From Ramlibacter agri (GTDB taxonomy: Bacteria; Pseudomonadota; Gammaproteobacteria; Burkholderiales; Burkholderiaceae_C), in the NCBI RefSeq assembly GCF_012927085.1, contig NZ_JABBFX010000001.1:3658001-3722000 (forward strand): a stretch of DNA of 64,000 nucleotides, read 5' to 3'. A model generated the notes under the pieces. That model did no database searches. It saw only the letters and a list, made by a program, of their open reading frames with translations, and was not told the origin of the DNA. Below, in pieces: positions 30,131-38,329 of this stretch (within the stretch, counting starts at the first letter, position 1; every line of letters begins with the position of its first letter). The position numbers were made by a program, and so were the translations under genes.

Positions 30131-31693
30131 TCAGGCCGCGACGGCCCCGCGTTCGTCCATGCGGAACTGCGCCACCGCCTCGACGAGGCGCATCGCCTGC
30201 CGGTTCAGGCTGTCGGCCGCCGCGGCGGCTTCTTCCACCAGCGACGCATTGCTCTGGGTGACGTGGTCGATCTGCGTCACGGCCTGGCTCACTTCCGCGA
30301 TGCCCTTGGTCTGTTCCTGCGTGGCGCTGCTGATCTCGCCGATCAGCGACGTCATCTGCTGCACCTGCCGCACCACGTCGGCCATGCGGTCGCCCGCGTT
30401 GGCGGCCTGGCGTTCGCCGTCGGCCACCTTGCCGGCGCTGGCCTCGATCAGGCCCTTGATTTCCTTGGCGGCAGAGGCGCTGCGCTGCGCCAGGTTGCGC
30501 ACTTCGGCGGCCACCACGGCGAAGCCGCGGCCCTGCTCGCCGGCGCGCGCCGCTTCGACGGCGGCGTTCAGCGCGAGGATGTTGGTCTGGAAGGCGATGC
30601 CGTCGATGACGCCGATGATGTCGGTGATGCGGCGGCTGGCGGCCGTGATCTCGCTCATGGTCGCCACCAGTTCGCCCACCGCATTGCCGCTCAGGCGGGC
30701 GGCGGTGCTGGCCTGGGCAGCCATGGCGCTGGCTTCGCGCGTGGTGTCGGCGTTGGTGCGCACCGTGGCGCTCAGCTGCTCCATCGAGGCGGCGGTCTGC
30801 TGCAGGTTGCTGGCCTGCTCCTCGGTGCGCTGGCTCAGGTCCTGGTTGCCGGTGGCGATCTGGCCGGTGCCGGTGGCGATGTTCTCGCTGCTCTGGCGCA
30901 CGGTGTTCACCAGTTGCACCAGGTTGCCGTTCATGCCGGCCAGCGCCCGCAGCAGGTCGGCCGCTTCGTCGTCGCCCTGCACGTGGATGCGCGAGCTGAG
31001 GTCGCCGCTGGCTACCGTCCGCGCCACCTGCACGGCGCGGTCGATGCGGCGCACGATGCTGCGGCTGATGGTCCAGGCGATGAACAGCAGCAGGATCGCG
31101 GCGAGGACGACGCCCGCCGCCACGACCTGGCCGGTCTGCTCCGCCACCTCGCGCGATTCGGCCTGGGAGGCGCGGGCGCGCTCGCCGATGAGGTCGCTGA
31201 TGGCGGACATTTCCGATTCGACCTGCTTGTAGATCTTGTGGAAGTCGTCCAGCTTCTGCTGCGCGCCGATGCGGTCCTTGTACGCGAGGTCCACCAGCGT
31301 GGTGGCCTGGGCGACGTAGGCGTCGATCTGCGGCCGCGCCTTCTGCAGCGCCGCGCGGGTGTCCGCGTCGATGGCCATCTCGTTCAGCTTGTCCAGCGGG
31401 CCGAGGAGTTCCTTGGCGTGGTCGGCCAGTTGCTTGCGGACCGCCGCGACCTCGTCGTGGTCGATTTCGCGCGCGGACACCAGGGCGGCCAGCACGTCGC
31501 CGCGCAGCGCGTCGTGGGCCTGGTCGGCCTCCATCTGGAGGCGCAGCACTTCCTGGGCCGCGAGCACGCGCTCGGCGCCGATCGTGAGGAAATGCCGGGC
31601 GTAGAGGCCGGCGAGGCCGACTCCCAGCATGAAGGCGACGGCAAGGAGGCTCAGCCCGGTCAGTTTCCGGGCGATGGTCCACTGGAATTGCAT
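30131..31693 (-). CDS. Methyl-accepting chemotaxis protein
   Basis: Receptor of 520 residues. A membrane segment near residues 12-32 is followed by a periplasmic four-helix-bundle sensor (about 35-185), a second membrane segment ([19 protein letters not shown]), a HAMP domain ([27 protein letters not shown]) and a long coiled-coil signalling domain with the hairpin tip [22 protein letters not shown]. It relays a ligand signal to CheA/CheW. I took ATG 31691-31693 ([11 protein letters not shown]) as start; the frame continues upstream without family similarity. The gene lies next to the orphan TRAP pair, which may transport the attractant. Confidence 0.92.
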   Translation of the reverse strand: MQFQWTIARKLTGLSLLAVAFMLGVGLAGLYARHFLTIGAERVLAAQEVLRLQMEADQAHDALRGDVLAALVSAREIDHDEVAAVRKQLADHAKELLGPLDKLNEMAIDADTRAALQKARPQIDAYVAQATTLVDLAYKDRIGAQQKLDDFHKIYKQVESEMSAISDLIGERARASQAESREVAEQTGQVVAAGVVLAAILLLFIAWTISRSIVRRIDRAVQVARTVASGDLSSRIHVQGDDEAADLLRALAGMNGNLVQLVNTVRQSSENIATGTGQIATGNQDLSQRTEEQASNLQQTAASMEQLSATVRTNADTTREASAMAAQASTAARLSGNAVGELVATMSEITAASRRITDIIGVIDGIAFQTNILALNAAVEAARAGEQGRGFAVVAAEVRNLAQRSASAAKEIKGLIEASAGKVADGERQAANAGDRMADVVRQVQQMTSLIGEISSATQEQTKGIAEVSQAVTQIDHVTQSNASLVEEAAAAADSLNRQAMRLVEAVAQFRMDERGAVAA

Positions 31694-31897
31694 TGCGAAA
31701 AGGCCTGAGAGACGCGGGGAGTGGGAAGGAGAACCGGCGCGCATCCGCTGCCTGCAGCGGATGGCCACAGCGATTTTTGTAACCACAAGTTATCACAGGG
31801 CTCGCGGTACCGGCAAGCGGAACGCAACATGCCGCGCCAGGCGGTCGTCTGGCGCGGAAGAGCGGCAGGCCGGGGCCCGCTTACAATAGCGGTTCGT

Positions 31898-31974
<77 letters not shown>

Positions 31975-32275
31975 TTCTTCACCCGCCGCGGGCAGCGGCG
32001 CGGCTTCCGCATGAACACTTGCTTCGAGACAAAGCTTGAGCGTTTGTGTGCGATTGCATCAGGCCATGGACTTGGCTTAGGGCGTTGCCCTATAAACATT
32101 CCTCAGCGATGACGCACATCGTGTCGCTCGAATAGGCGGCCTGCGAAGAACGACGAGGCACAGGGCCGCGGGAGATTCGATTCCTGGTTGACACAACGCG
32201 AGGCAAGCGCCCAGCTTTCCTCCGGAGGGAAAGCCATGTCTGCGATCCGTTCGATGCGAGGCAGTCCGCAGTTCC
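31975..32275. other. Region between tRNA-Pro and the SecA-like gene
   Basis: No established gene. It is visibly richer in A and T than its surroundings. It contains TTGACA at 32188-32193 without a matching -10, a strong ribosome site GGAGGG at 32224-32229 serving a 15-codon reading frame, and a 33-codon frame with three Cys (32011-32112) that lacks a ribosome site. I see no integrase remnant and no repeat of the tRNA 3' end. Confidence 0.4.
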
Positions 32276-32283
32276 ATGTCTAG
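32236..32283 (+). CDS. Possible 15-residue leader peptide coupled to the SecA-like gene
   Basis: GGAGGG lies 6 bases before ATG 32236. The frame reads MSAIRSMRGSPQFHV and ends at TAG 32281-32283, eight bases past the ATG of the SecA-like gene (32276), which has no good ribosome site of its own. Such an overlap is typical of translational coupling. It might be a leader peptide or, less likely, a small substrate of the neighbouring enzymes. No homologue is known to me. Confidence 0.3.
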   Translation: MSAIRSMRGSPQFHV

Positions 32284-33976
32284 GCGCGCCTTGCCCTTCG
32301 ACCAGGCGGTGCTGGCCCCGGGCCGGCCCTATGCCGAACGCGCGGAGGAGGACACCCGCTGGCCCGACGCGATCGCGCGTGCGCTGCACGCGGGCACGGT
32401 GGCGCCGCTGCTGCGCGCGGTGGCGGCCTTCACGCCCGAGCGCGAGCGGCTGGTCGCGGCGGTGGCGGTGCGCGAGGAAACCCTGCGGCTGCTTTCCGAC
32501 GAAGTGCTGCGCCAACGCGCCCATGCGCTGCGCGCGCGGCTGCGCCGCCATGGCTTCACACTGGATGCCGCGGCCGAGAGCTTCGCGCTGGTGCGCGCCG
32601 CCGCCCAGCGGACGCTGGGCCAGCGCCACTTCGACACGCAGCTCATAGGCGGCTGGGCGCTGCTGCGCGGACGCCTGATGGAGATGGCCACCGGCGAGGG
32701 CAAGACCTTCTGCGCCACGCTGCCGGCCTGTGCCGTGGCCATGGCGGGCTATCCGGTCCACGTCATCACGGTCAACGACTACCTGGCGCAGCGCGACGCC
32801 GAGAAGATGGAGCCGCTGTATGCCTACTTCGGTTTCGGCGTCGGCGTGGTGTCGCAAGGCATGGACCGGGCGGCGCGGCGCGCGGCTTACGCGAAGCCCG
32901 TCACCTACGTCACCAACAAGGAACTGGCCTTCGACTACCTGCGCGACGGCGTGGCGCTGCAGGGGCGCAGCAGCCGGCTGCACCAGGCGCTGGCCGAGGA
33001 GGGGCGCGACGACGGCCCTGTGCTGCGCGGCCTGTACTTCGCCATCGTGGACGAGGCCGACAGCGTGTTCGTCGACGAGGCGCGCACGCCGCTGATCCTG
33101 TCGGCCAGCAGCGGCGACGAGGCGGCGGCGGCGGAACAGCTGATCGAACTGAAGGAAGGCGTGCCGCCCACGACGCGGCGCGACACGCTGGCGCGCCTGA
33201 CCTACCAGCGCCTGTTCCGCCGCTACGTGCACCTGGCCGGCATGACGGGTACGGCGGCCGAGGCGTCCGCCGAGATCCGCTCGGTGTACGGGCTGGAGCT
33301 GGCACGCATCCCGCTGCACCGGCCTTCGCAACGCGCGGAGTGGGGCGTGACCTGGTGCGGCAGCGTGGCAAAGAAGTGGGAGCTGGTTGCTGCGGCCGTG
33401 CATCGGGTGGCGATGTTGCAGGGGCGCCCTGTGCTGGTCGGCACGCGCTCGGTGGCAGCCTCGGAGCAACTGAGCGCGGTGCTGCGCGCCTTCGGCGTGC
33501 CGCATGCGCTGCTCCATGGCAGGCAGGATGCCGAAGAGGGGGAAGTCGTGGCGCAGGCCGGGCAGCCGGGACGCGTCACGGTGGTCACCAACATGGCGGG
33601 CCGCGGCACGGACATCCCGCTGGGTGCCGGCGTGGAGGCGCGCGGCGGCCTGCACGTGATCCTCACCGAGTACCACGACTCGCGCCGGGTCGACCGCCAG
33701 CTGGTGGGCCGCTGCGCGCGCCGGGGCGACCCCGGCAGCTGCGAAGCCATCGTGTCGCTGGAAGACGAGATCTTCGCGGTGTGCGCGCCGCGCACCAGCG
33801 CCTGGCTGCGGCGCCTGAGCAATGGCGGCCTGGTGCCGCCGCCCTCGGCGTTGCAGGCGCTGCGCGCGTGGTGCCAGCAGGCGACCGAGCGCCGCCACAG
33901 CGCGACCCGCCGCGCGAACGTGCGGCAGGACCGCCAACTGCATCGCTCGCTGGCCTTCGCCGGGAGCAGCGAGTGA
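32276..33976 (+). CDS. Truncated SecA-like translocase ATPase lacking the preprotein cross-linking domain
   Basis: The 566-residue protein has both SecA motor halves: Walker A TGEGKT (139-144), TVNDYLAQRDAEKM (165-178), DEAD (259-262), AGMTGTA (321-327), PVLVGTRSVAASEQL, NMAGRGTDIPLGAG and DRQLVGRCARRGDPGS. In housekeeping SecA about 150 residues (the PPXD clamp) lie between DEARTPLI and EAKEGV; here only about 20 residues (LSASSGDEAAAAEQLIELKEG) separate them. The helical scaffold, two-helix finger and zinc tail that follow motor 2 in SecA are also nearly absent. It is therefore an intact ATPase without the known protein-conducting parts. It overlaps the following methyltransferase as GTGA. 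Function unknown. Confidence 0.82.
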   Translation: MSRRALPFDQAVLAPGRPYAERAEEDTRWPDAIARALHAGTVAPLLRAVAAFTPERERLVAAVAVREETLRLLSDEVLRQRAHALRARLRRHGFTLDAAAESFALVRAAAQRTLGQRHFDTQLIGGWALLRGRLMEMATGEGKTFCATLPACAVAMAGYPVHVITVNDYLAQRDAEKMEPLYAYFGFGVGVVSQGMDRAARRAAYAKPVTYVTNKELAFDYLRDGVALQGRSSRLHQALAEEGRDDGPVLRGLYFAIVDEADSVFVDEARTPLILSASSGDEAAAAEQLIELKEGVPPTTRRDTLARLTYQRLFRRYVHLAGMTGTAAEASAEIRSVYGLELARIPLHRPSQRAEWGVTWCGSVAKKWELVAAAVHRVAMLQGRPVLVGTRSVAASEQLSAVLRAFGVPHALLHGRQDAEEGEVVAQAGQPGRVTVVTNMAGRGTDIPLGAGVEARGGLHVILTEYHDSRRVDRQLVGRCARRGDPGSCEAIVSLEDEIFAVCAPRTSAWLRRLSNGGLVPPPSALQALRAWCQQATERRHSATRRANVRQDRQLHRSLAFAGSSE

Positions 33977-34854
33977 ACGTCGCGCGCGCCAGCGCCGGTA
34001 CCGTAGTGGCCGCACTGGCCAGCGGCCTGCCCGCCAGCGCGGAGCTGGTGAACCGCTACTACGGCCTGTGCATCCCCTTCTACCGCGAGTTCCTCGGCGA
34101 CCACTGGCACACCGGTTACTACCCGGCCGATGGCGCGTGTGGTCCGCGGGACCAACTTCGCATGGAGCTCGTGATCGCCGACAGCGCGCGGCTGGCCCCC
34201 GGCGCCTCGGTGCTGGACGTGGGATGCGGCGTCGGTGGCACCGCCTGCCACCTGGCCCAGGTGCTGGGCGTGCACATGCGCGGCCTCACCCCCGACGCCG
34301 AACAGCTCGCGTTGGCGCGCGGGCGCGCCAGCGCGCTGCGGCTCGAGGACCGCCTGGCCTTCGACCTGGGCGGAGCCAGCGCGTTGCCTTACCCGGCCGG
34401 CACGTTCGACGCCGTGCTGTTCTTCGAGTCGGCCTGCCACTTCCCGGACCGGCCGCGCTTCTTCGCGGAGGCACTGCGCGTGCTGCGCCCGGGCGGCGTG
34501 CTGGCCGGCGAGGACTGGCTGGCGGCGGGGCCGCAGCCTGCACGCGTGCTGTGGAGCCAGCGCATCGCGACGGCCTGGGCGATTCCCGCCCTGGGTTCGC
34601 TGGACGACTACGCGCGGCAGATGGCGGAAGCCGGCTTCGCCGTGGAACTGGCGCGCGACATGCGGGGGGAGATGGCGCTGCTGCGCGGCTTCATCGCCGA
34701 CGCCGGCCGCCGTGACGAAGTGCGGGCCGAGCTGGCGGACACGCCGGACCTGATCCGCAACTCCATCATCGAAGGCCTGTTGGTGCTGGGCGAGGCCGCC
34801 GAGCGCGGCGCCTTCACGATCGGCCGCTTCCTGGCGCGCAAGCCGGAGGAATGA
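33973..34854 (+). CDS. Class I SAM-dependent methyltransferase of the SecA-like locus
   Basis: Protein of 293 residues. VLDVGCGVGGTACHLAQ is motif I for S-adenosylmethionine, FDAVLFFESACHFPD is motif II, and LRPGGVLAGEDW is motif III. The N-terminal ELVNRYYGLCIPFYREFLGDHWHTGYY resembles small-molecule and fatty-acid methyltransferases of the tocopherol/cyclopropane/sarcosine type, so the acceptor could be a small molecule as well as a peptide. The start is GTG at 33973, overlapping the preceding stop; the next gene follows after 4 bases with GGAGGA before it. The tight packing suggests a shared task with the SecA-like protein. Confidence 0.85.
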   Translation: MNVARASAGTVVAALASGLPASAELVNRYYGLCIPFYREFLGDHWHTGYYPADGACGPRDQLRMELVIADSARLAPGASVLDVGCGVGGTACHLAQVLGVHMRGLTPDAEQLALARGRASALRLEDRLAFDLGGASALPYPAGTFDAVLFFESACHFPDRPRFFAEALRVLRPGGVLAGEDWLAAGPQPARVLWSQRIATAWAIPALGSLDDYARQMAEAGFAVELARDMRGEMALLRGFIADAGRRDEVRAELADTPDLIRNSIIEGLLVLGEAAERGAFTIGRFLARKPEE

Positions 34855-34858
34855 AGCC

Positions 34859-36127
34859 ATGGACCGCGCCTTCCTGTTCGAGGAACATGCTTCGGTGCTG
34901 CCGCACTGGGTGGGGCGGCACGTGCACGGCGCCACGCTGGTCTGCCTGGACGCGCACCTGGACCTGCAGTTCATCGAGCCGGCGCGCATCGCGCAGCTGC
35001 GCGCGTGCCGGGATGCCGCGGCCGTCGCTGCGCTGGAGAGCCCGCATCCGCTGAGCCCGCGGCGCGACGCCTGCTACGGCATCGAGGACTTCCTCTATGC
35101 CGCGGCGCAGCTGGGCGTGGTCGGCCGGCTGGTGTGGGTGGCGCCGCCGCACGTGCTGGCGGAGATGGGCGCCGCGCTGCGTGCGCTGCGCCAGATGGAA
35201 GGCGTGACGCCCGAGGACATCGCCTCGTTCCAGCGCATGCCTGGCGGCTGGTTCGAAGGCCGGCTGCTCGGTGTGGAACTGGTCGTGGGCGCCCTCGAGG
35301 AACTGGTCGCGCTGCCGCTGCCCGAGCCGGTGCTGGTCGACATCGACACCGACTATTTCGTGCAGGTGCCGGAAGACCGCCTCTGGGTGCGGCCGCAAGC
35401 CGTGCTGCGCCAGTTGCGCAACTGGCTGGGCGCAGGGCGCGAGCTCACCATCGCCCGCTCGGTGAGCTCCGGTTTCCTGCCGCTGCGGCATCGCTTCGTG
35501 TCGGACCTGCTGGCCGCGCTGTGGGAAGGCCGGGCCGAGGACGTGGCCCATGGCCAGGGCCTTCTCGACATGGAGCTGTCCGGATTGCCGCTGCCCGCGC
35601 TGCCAGGCAACGACGACCTGCTGCGCCGGCTGGGCGAGATTCGCGCCCACGGCCGGCCGGTGGACCTGGCGAGCGTGCTGGCATTGCGGCGCGAAGTGGA
35701 GCGGTCCGAAGAGGACGGCGAACGCCGGGCGACCGAGTGGATCCTGCTGGGCCAGCTGTATGCCGCCTTCGGCAACGCAGCCGAGGCCAGCGAATGCCAC
35801 GAACAGGCGGAGATCGCCTTCGGCGGCCACCCCGACCTGGCCCTGCAAGTGGGCAAGCTCGAACTGGCGGCCGGCCATCCGCAGGAGGCGCTGCCGTGGC
35901 TGCACCTGGCGGCCCAGGACGATGAAACGCGGGTGGCGGCCTGGTACCACCTGGCCCTGTGCGCCGCGGCCCTCAACGACCCCGCGCAGGGCTGGCGCTG
36001 GGCCCATGCGGCGCATGAGGCAGCGCCGGCCTGGGACGGCTGCGGCCAACTGGAGCGCGTGCTGGCCGGCGCGGCGGCCCAACCGGGTTACGATCACGCC
36101 CTGGCTGCCCGTAGCTCAGTTGGATAG
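34859..36127 (+). CDS. UPF0489 family (arginase-like) protein with TPR-like C-terminus
   Basis: The 422-residue product begins with an arginase-like domain: EEHASVLPHW, then LVCLDAHLDLQF with Asp31, His33 and Asp35, and VLVDIDTDYF with Asp161 and Asp163. These are the two metal-binding strands expected of a ureohydrolase fold, in the arrangement of UPF0489. To my knowledge the peptide arginases that turn Arg into ornithine in some ribosomal peptides belong to this family, so a peptide-modifying role is possible. Residues from about 275 show helical TPR-like repeats (WILLGQLYAAFGNAAEASECHEQA). The stop codon TAG lies inside the downstream tRNA-Arg gene (23-bp overlap), so its last residues are encoded by tRNA sequence. 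Confidence 0.72.
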   Translation: MDRAFLFEEHASVLPHWVGRHVHGATLVCLDAHLDLQFIEPARIAQLRACRDAAAVAALESPHPLSPRRDACYGIEDFLYAAAQLGVVGRLVWVAPPHVLAEMGAALRALRQMEGVTPEDIASFQRMPGGWFEGRLLGVELVVGALEELVALPLPEPVLVDIDTDYFVQVPEDRLWVRPQAVLRQLRNWLGAGRELTIARSVSSGFLPLRHRFVSDLLAALWEGRAEDVAHGQGLLDMELSGLPLPALPGNDDLLRRLGEIRAHGRPVDLASVLALRREVERSEEDGERRATEWILLGQLYAAFGNAAEASECHEQAEIAFGGHPDLALQVGKLELAAGHPQEALPWLHLAAQDDETRVAAWYHLALCAAALNDPAQGWRWAHAAHEAAPAWDGCGQLERVLAGAAAQPGYDHALAARSSVG

Positions 36128-36181
36128 AGCACCTGCCTTCTAAGCAGGTTGTCGGGGGTTCGATTCCCTCCGGGCAGGCCA
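36105..36181 (+). tRNA. tRNA-Arg (anticodon TCT)
   Basis: A 77-base gene: acceptor strands CTGCCCG (36105-36111) and CGGGCAG (36171-36177), D-arm AGCTCAGTTGGATAGAGC, anticodon stem CCTGC/GCAGG with loop CTTCTAA, T-arm GGTTCGATTCC and encoded CCA at 36179-36181. The last 23 bases of the UPF0489 reading frame run into its 5' end. Confidence 0.95.
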
Positions 36182-36201
36182 CGTCCAGCGCGCCGTAGCC
36201 A

Positions 36202-36810
36202 TCAACCCGGCAACAGCACGTGATCGACCACGTGGATCACCCCGTTCGACTGGTACACGTCCGACGTGGTCACCGTCGCCATGCCGCCCTTCGCGTCGCT
36301 CACCACGATGTCCTTGCCGCGCATCATCACGGTCAGCGGCTCGCCTTCCACCGTCACCAGCGTCGCCTTGCCGCCACCGGCGCGGATGCGCTCGGCCAGC
36401 GCCATCGCGTCGAGGCGGCCCGCGACCACGTGGTAGGTCAGCACCTGCGTGAGCTTGGCCTTGTTCTGTGGCTGCAGCAGCGTGTCCACGGTGCCGGCGG
36501 GCAGCATGCCGAAGGCGGCGTTGGTGGGCGCGAAGACCGTGAACGGGCCCGGCGTCTTCAGCGTGTCCACCAGGCCGGCGGCCTTGACGGCGGCGACCAG
36601 CGTGGTGTGGTCGCGCGAGTTCACTGCGTTGTCGATGATGTCCTTGCTGGGGTACATCGGCGCGCCGCCGACCATCTTGGTGCCGTTGGCGCCCATCGCC
36701 GACGCGTTCCTGTCCATGGGAACGCCTTGGCCATAGCCATCCGCCAGCGCGGGGAGGGCGGCGGCCGCAAGCAGGGAGGCGGCGCAGGCCGCGAGAAGGT
36801 GATGTCGCAT
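36202..36810 (-). CDS. Secreted fasciclin-domain protein
   Basis: The 202-residue product has a Sec signal peptide (MRHHLLAACAASLLAAAAL, cleavage near ALA-DG) and one fasciclin domain: FTVFAPTNAAFGMLPAGTV (FAS1 H1 box) and NGVIHVVDHVLLPG (H2 box). It should sit in the periplasm or outside the cell, where such domains mediate adhesion or bind small molecules. It lies directly after the RskA-like anti-sigma gene and has its own promoter that matches the one before the sigma factor gene. This linkage resembles the SigK-RskA control of fasciclin proteins in mycobacteria. Confidence 0.92.
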   Translation of the reverse strand: MRHHLLAACAASLLAAAALPALADGYGQGVPMDRNASAMGANGTKMVGGAPMYPSKDIIDNAVNSRDHTTLVAAVKAAGLVDTLKTPGPFTVFAPTNAAFGMLPAGTVDTLLQPQNKAKLTQVLTYHVVAGRLDAMALAERIRAGGGKATLVTVEGEPLTVMMRGKDIVVSDAKGGMATVTTSDVYQSNGVIHVVDHVLLPG

Positions 36811-36864
36811 GGAATACTCCGTTGATCGAAAGGCGGGTCCGCTGGATTGCGTCCCCACCTCCTG

Positions 36865-36892
36865 ATACGCACGATCCCTGCGACTGGATTCA
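36865..36892 (-). promoter_or_regulatory. ECF sigma promoter before the fasciclin gene
   Basis: Read on the minus strand: TGAATCC (36886-36892), 16 bases, CGTAT (36865-36869). The same GC-TGAATCC-16-CGTA pattern stands before the ECF sigma gene. A start site about seven bases on gives a leader of roughly 50 bases with CGGAG before the ATG. Confidence 0.55.
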
Positions 36893-36896
36893 GCTG

Positions 36897-37658
36897 CTAC
36901 ACCGGGGCCTGCAGCACCGCGCCCTTCCAGAGCACCGGGCCCGTCGGGCCGCGCTCGCCGGGAACGCCGCCCTTGGGTTCGAGGCTGATCGCCAGCGCCG
37001 GCATGGCCGCGCTCGCGCGCGGGATGGGCAGGCGCAGCACCGGCCCGTCGCCGAGCACACCCAGCGAATGCGGTGGTTCGCCAGGGACCAGCCCCCAGAG
37101 CTGCAACGACTTCTCCGGCCCTTCCTGGAAGGCCGCCACGCGCTTGAGGGTGGCCGTGCTGCGCGCGGGGTCCAGCGTGACCAGCATGGCAGGCTGCGCG
37201 CGGTCGTCGGTGAGCACGGCGACGTAGCGCACGGCGGGCTGCGCCTGCAGCGCCGCGAGCTCGGTGCGCTGCGCGTGCATCTGCTGGGTCAGCTGCAGCG
37301 ACACGGCCAGCGCCGCCACCGCCGCGGCGCCCGCAGCGAGCGCGCCAGCGCGCCACCAGCGGCTCACGCGATCGCGTACGCGTTCGGGCAGCGAGGGCGT
37401 ACCCGCTGGAACGACGGCGCGACGCTCCGCCGCCACGAGGTTCTCGATGCGCTTCCAGACGTTCGGATCGGGCGCTTCGCCCGGCTGCAGTTCGGTGAGC
37501 GACACCAGGCGCTCCTGCCAGGTGCGCGCGGCCAGCCGCAGGCGCGGGCTGTTGCGTGCCATGGTTTCGAAGCGGCGGCGGGCGGGCCCGCGCAGCGTGC
37601 CCAGCGCATAGGCAGCGGCGAGGCGGTCGATCAGTTCGGGACGTTCGAGGATGTTCAT
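36897..37658 (-). CDS. RskA-like anti-sigma factor
   Basis: The 253-residue product has an N-terminal cytoplasmic sigma-binding region (LIDRLAAAYALGTLRGPARRRFETMARNSPRLR, the anti-sigma K type without the zinc HxxxCxxC motif), one membrane segment near residues 95-115 (AGALAAGAAAVAALAVSLQL) and a periplasmic C-terminal domain (LWGLVPGEPPHSLGVL) typical of RskA. It should hold the ECF sigma factor at the membrane until a periplasmic signal releases it. It starts 8 bp after the sigma gene stop; the fasciclin gene follows. Confidence 0.9.
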   Translation of the reverse strand: MNILERPELIDRLAAAYALGTLRGPARRRFETMARNSPRLRLAARTWQERLVSLTELQPGEAPDPNVWKRIENLVAAERRAVVPAGTPSLPERVRDRVSRWWRAGALAAGAAAVAALAVSLQLTQQMHAQRTELAALQAQPAVRYVAVLTDDRAQPAMLVTLDPARSTATLKRVAAFQEGPEKSLQLWGLVPGEPPHSLGVLGDGPVLRLPIPRASAAMPALAISLEPKGGVPGERGPTGPVLWKGAVLQAPV

Positions 37659-37666
37659 CGTGCGCC

Positions 37667-38251
37667 TCAGGCAAACCGCGCCATGCAGCCGCGCAGCTGT
37701 TCCAGCCCGCGCCGGATCCAGGTCTTCACGGTCCCGAGCGGCAGCTTGAGCTGCTGCGCGAGCTCGCTGTGGCTCAGGTCGCGCAGGTAGGCCAGCACCA
37801 CCACTTCGCGCTGCCGCGCATCCAGCTTGCGCAGGCACTCGTTCAGCGCGAAAGCCTGTTCGCTCGACTCGGTGGCGTCAGCCGGGCCCGGGCCTTCGCC
37901 GGCAACCGTCTCCTGGATGCCATCGTCGAGGTCCTGCACGGCATCCGCGCGTTCGCTCGCGCGCCGCCGCAGGAAGTCCAGCGCGCGGCCGCGCACGATC
38001 ATTCCCATCCAGGCGAGCGGCGGGCTGAGCGTCTCCTTGTACGCGGCGGCCGAGCGCCAGATCGTCAGGAAAGCCTCCTGCAGCACGTCTTCGGCCCATT
38101 CGCGCCGGCCGACGATGCGCATCGCCAGGCCGAAGAGGCGGCTCGCGCTCAGGTCGTAGAGCTCGCGCAGGGAGGTTTCGCTGTCGGCCTGCCGGGCCGC
38201 CACGCGGTCCAGGAGGGCGACGAGCACCTGGTCAGGATTGAGGGAGGTCAT
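37667..38251 (-). CDS. ECF RNA polymerase sigma factor (SigK-like)
   Basis: Protein of 194 residues with region 2 (LYDLSASRLFGLAMRIVGRREWAEDVLQEAFLTIWR, -10 recognition) and region 4 (LDARQREVVVLAYLRDLSHSELAQQLKLPLGTVKTWIRRGL, -35 recognition). I chose ATG 38249-38251; a TTG at 38269 is in frame but lies upstream of the predicted transcription start. A TGAATCC-16-CGTA promoter ends eight bases before the ATG, so the mRNA may be leaderless and the gene autoregulated. Its antagonist gene follows. Confidence 0.92.
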   Translation of the reverse strand: MTSLNPDQVLVALLDRVAARQADSETSLRELYDLSASRLFGLAMRIVGRREWAEDVLQEAFLTIWRSAAAYKETLSPPLAWMGMIVRGRALDFLRRRASERADAVQDLDDGIQETVAGEGPGPADATESSEQAFALNECLRKLDARQREVVVLAYLRDLSHSELAQQLKLPLGTVKTWIRRGLEQLRGCMARFA

Positions 38252-38258
38252 CAGGTGG

Positions 38259-38286
38259 TTACGCAGCAAGGGACCAACCGGATTCA
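38259..38286 (-). promoter_or_regulatory. ECF sigma promoter before the sigma factor gene
   Basis: Read on the minus strand: TGAATCC (38280-38286), 16 bases, CGTAA (38259-38263). It matches the promoter before the fasciclin gene in both boxes and in spacing. The predicted start site falls within a base or two of the ATG at 38251. Confidence 0.55.
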
Positions 38287-38329
38287 GCCCCGGCTGGTCA
38301 GTCGCTCATGGTACCGAGCGCAGCCGGAG

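Noticed and set aside
32276..33976. Housekeeping SecA
   Set aside because: The preprotein cross-linking domain and C-terminal scaffold are missing, and the gene is away from the usual secA neighbourhood.
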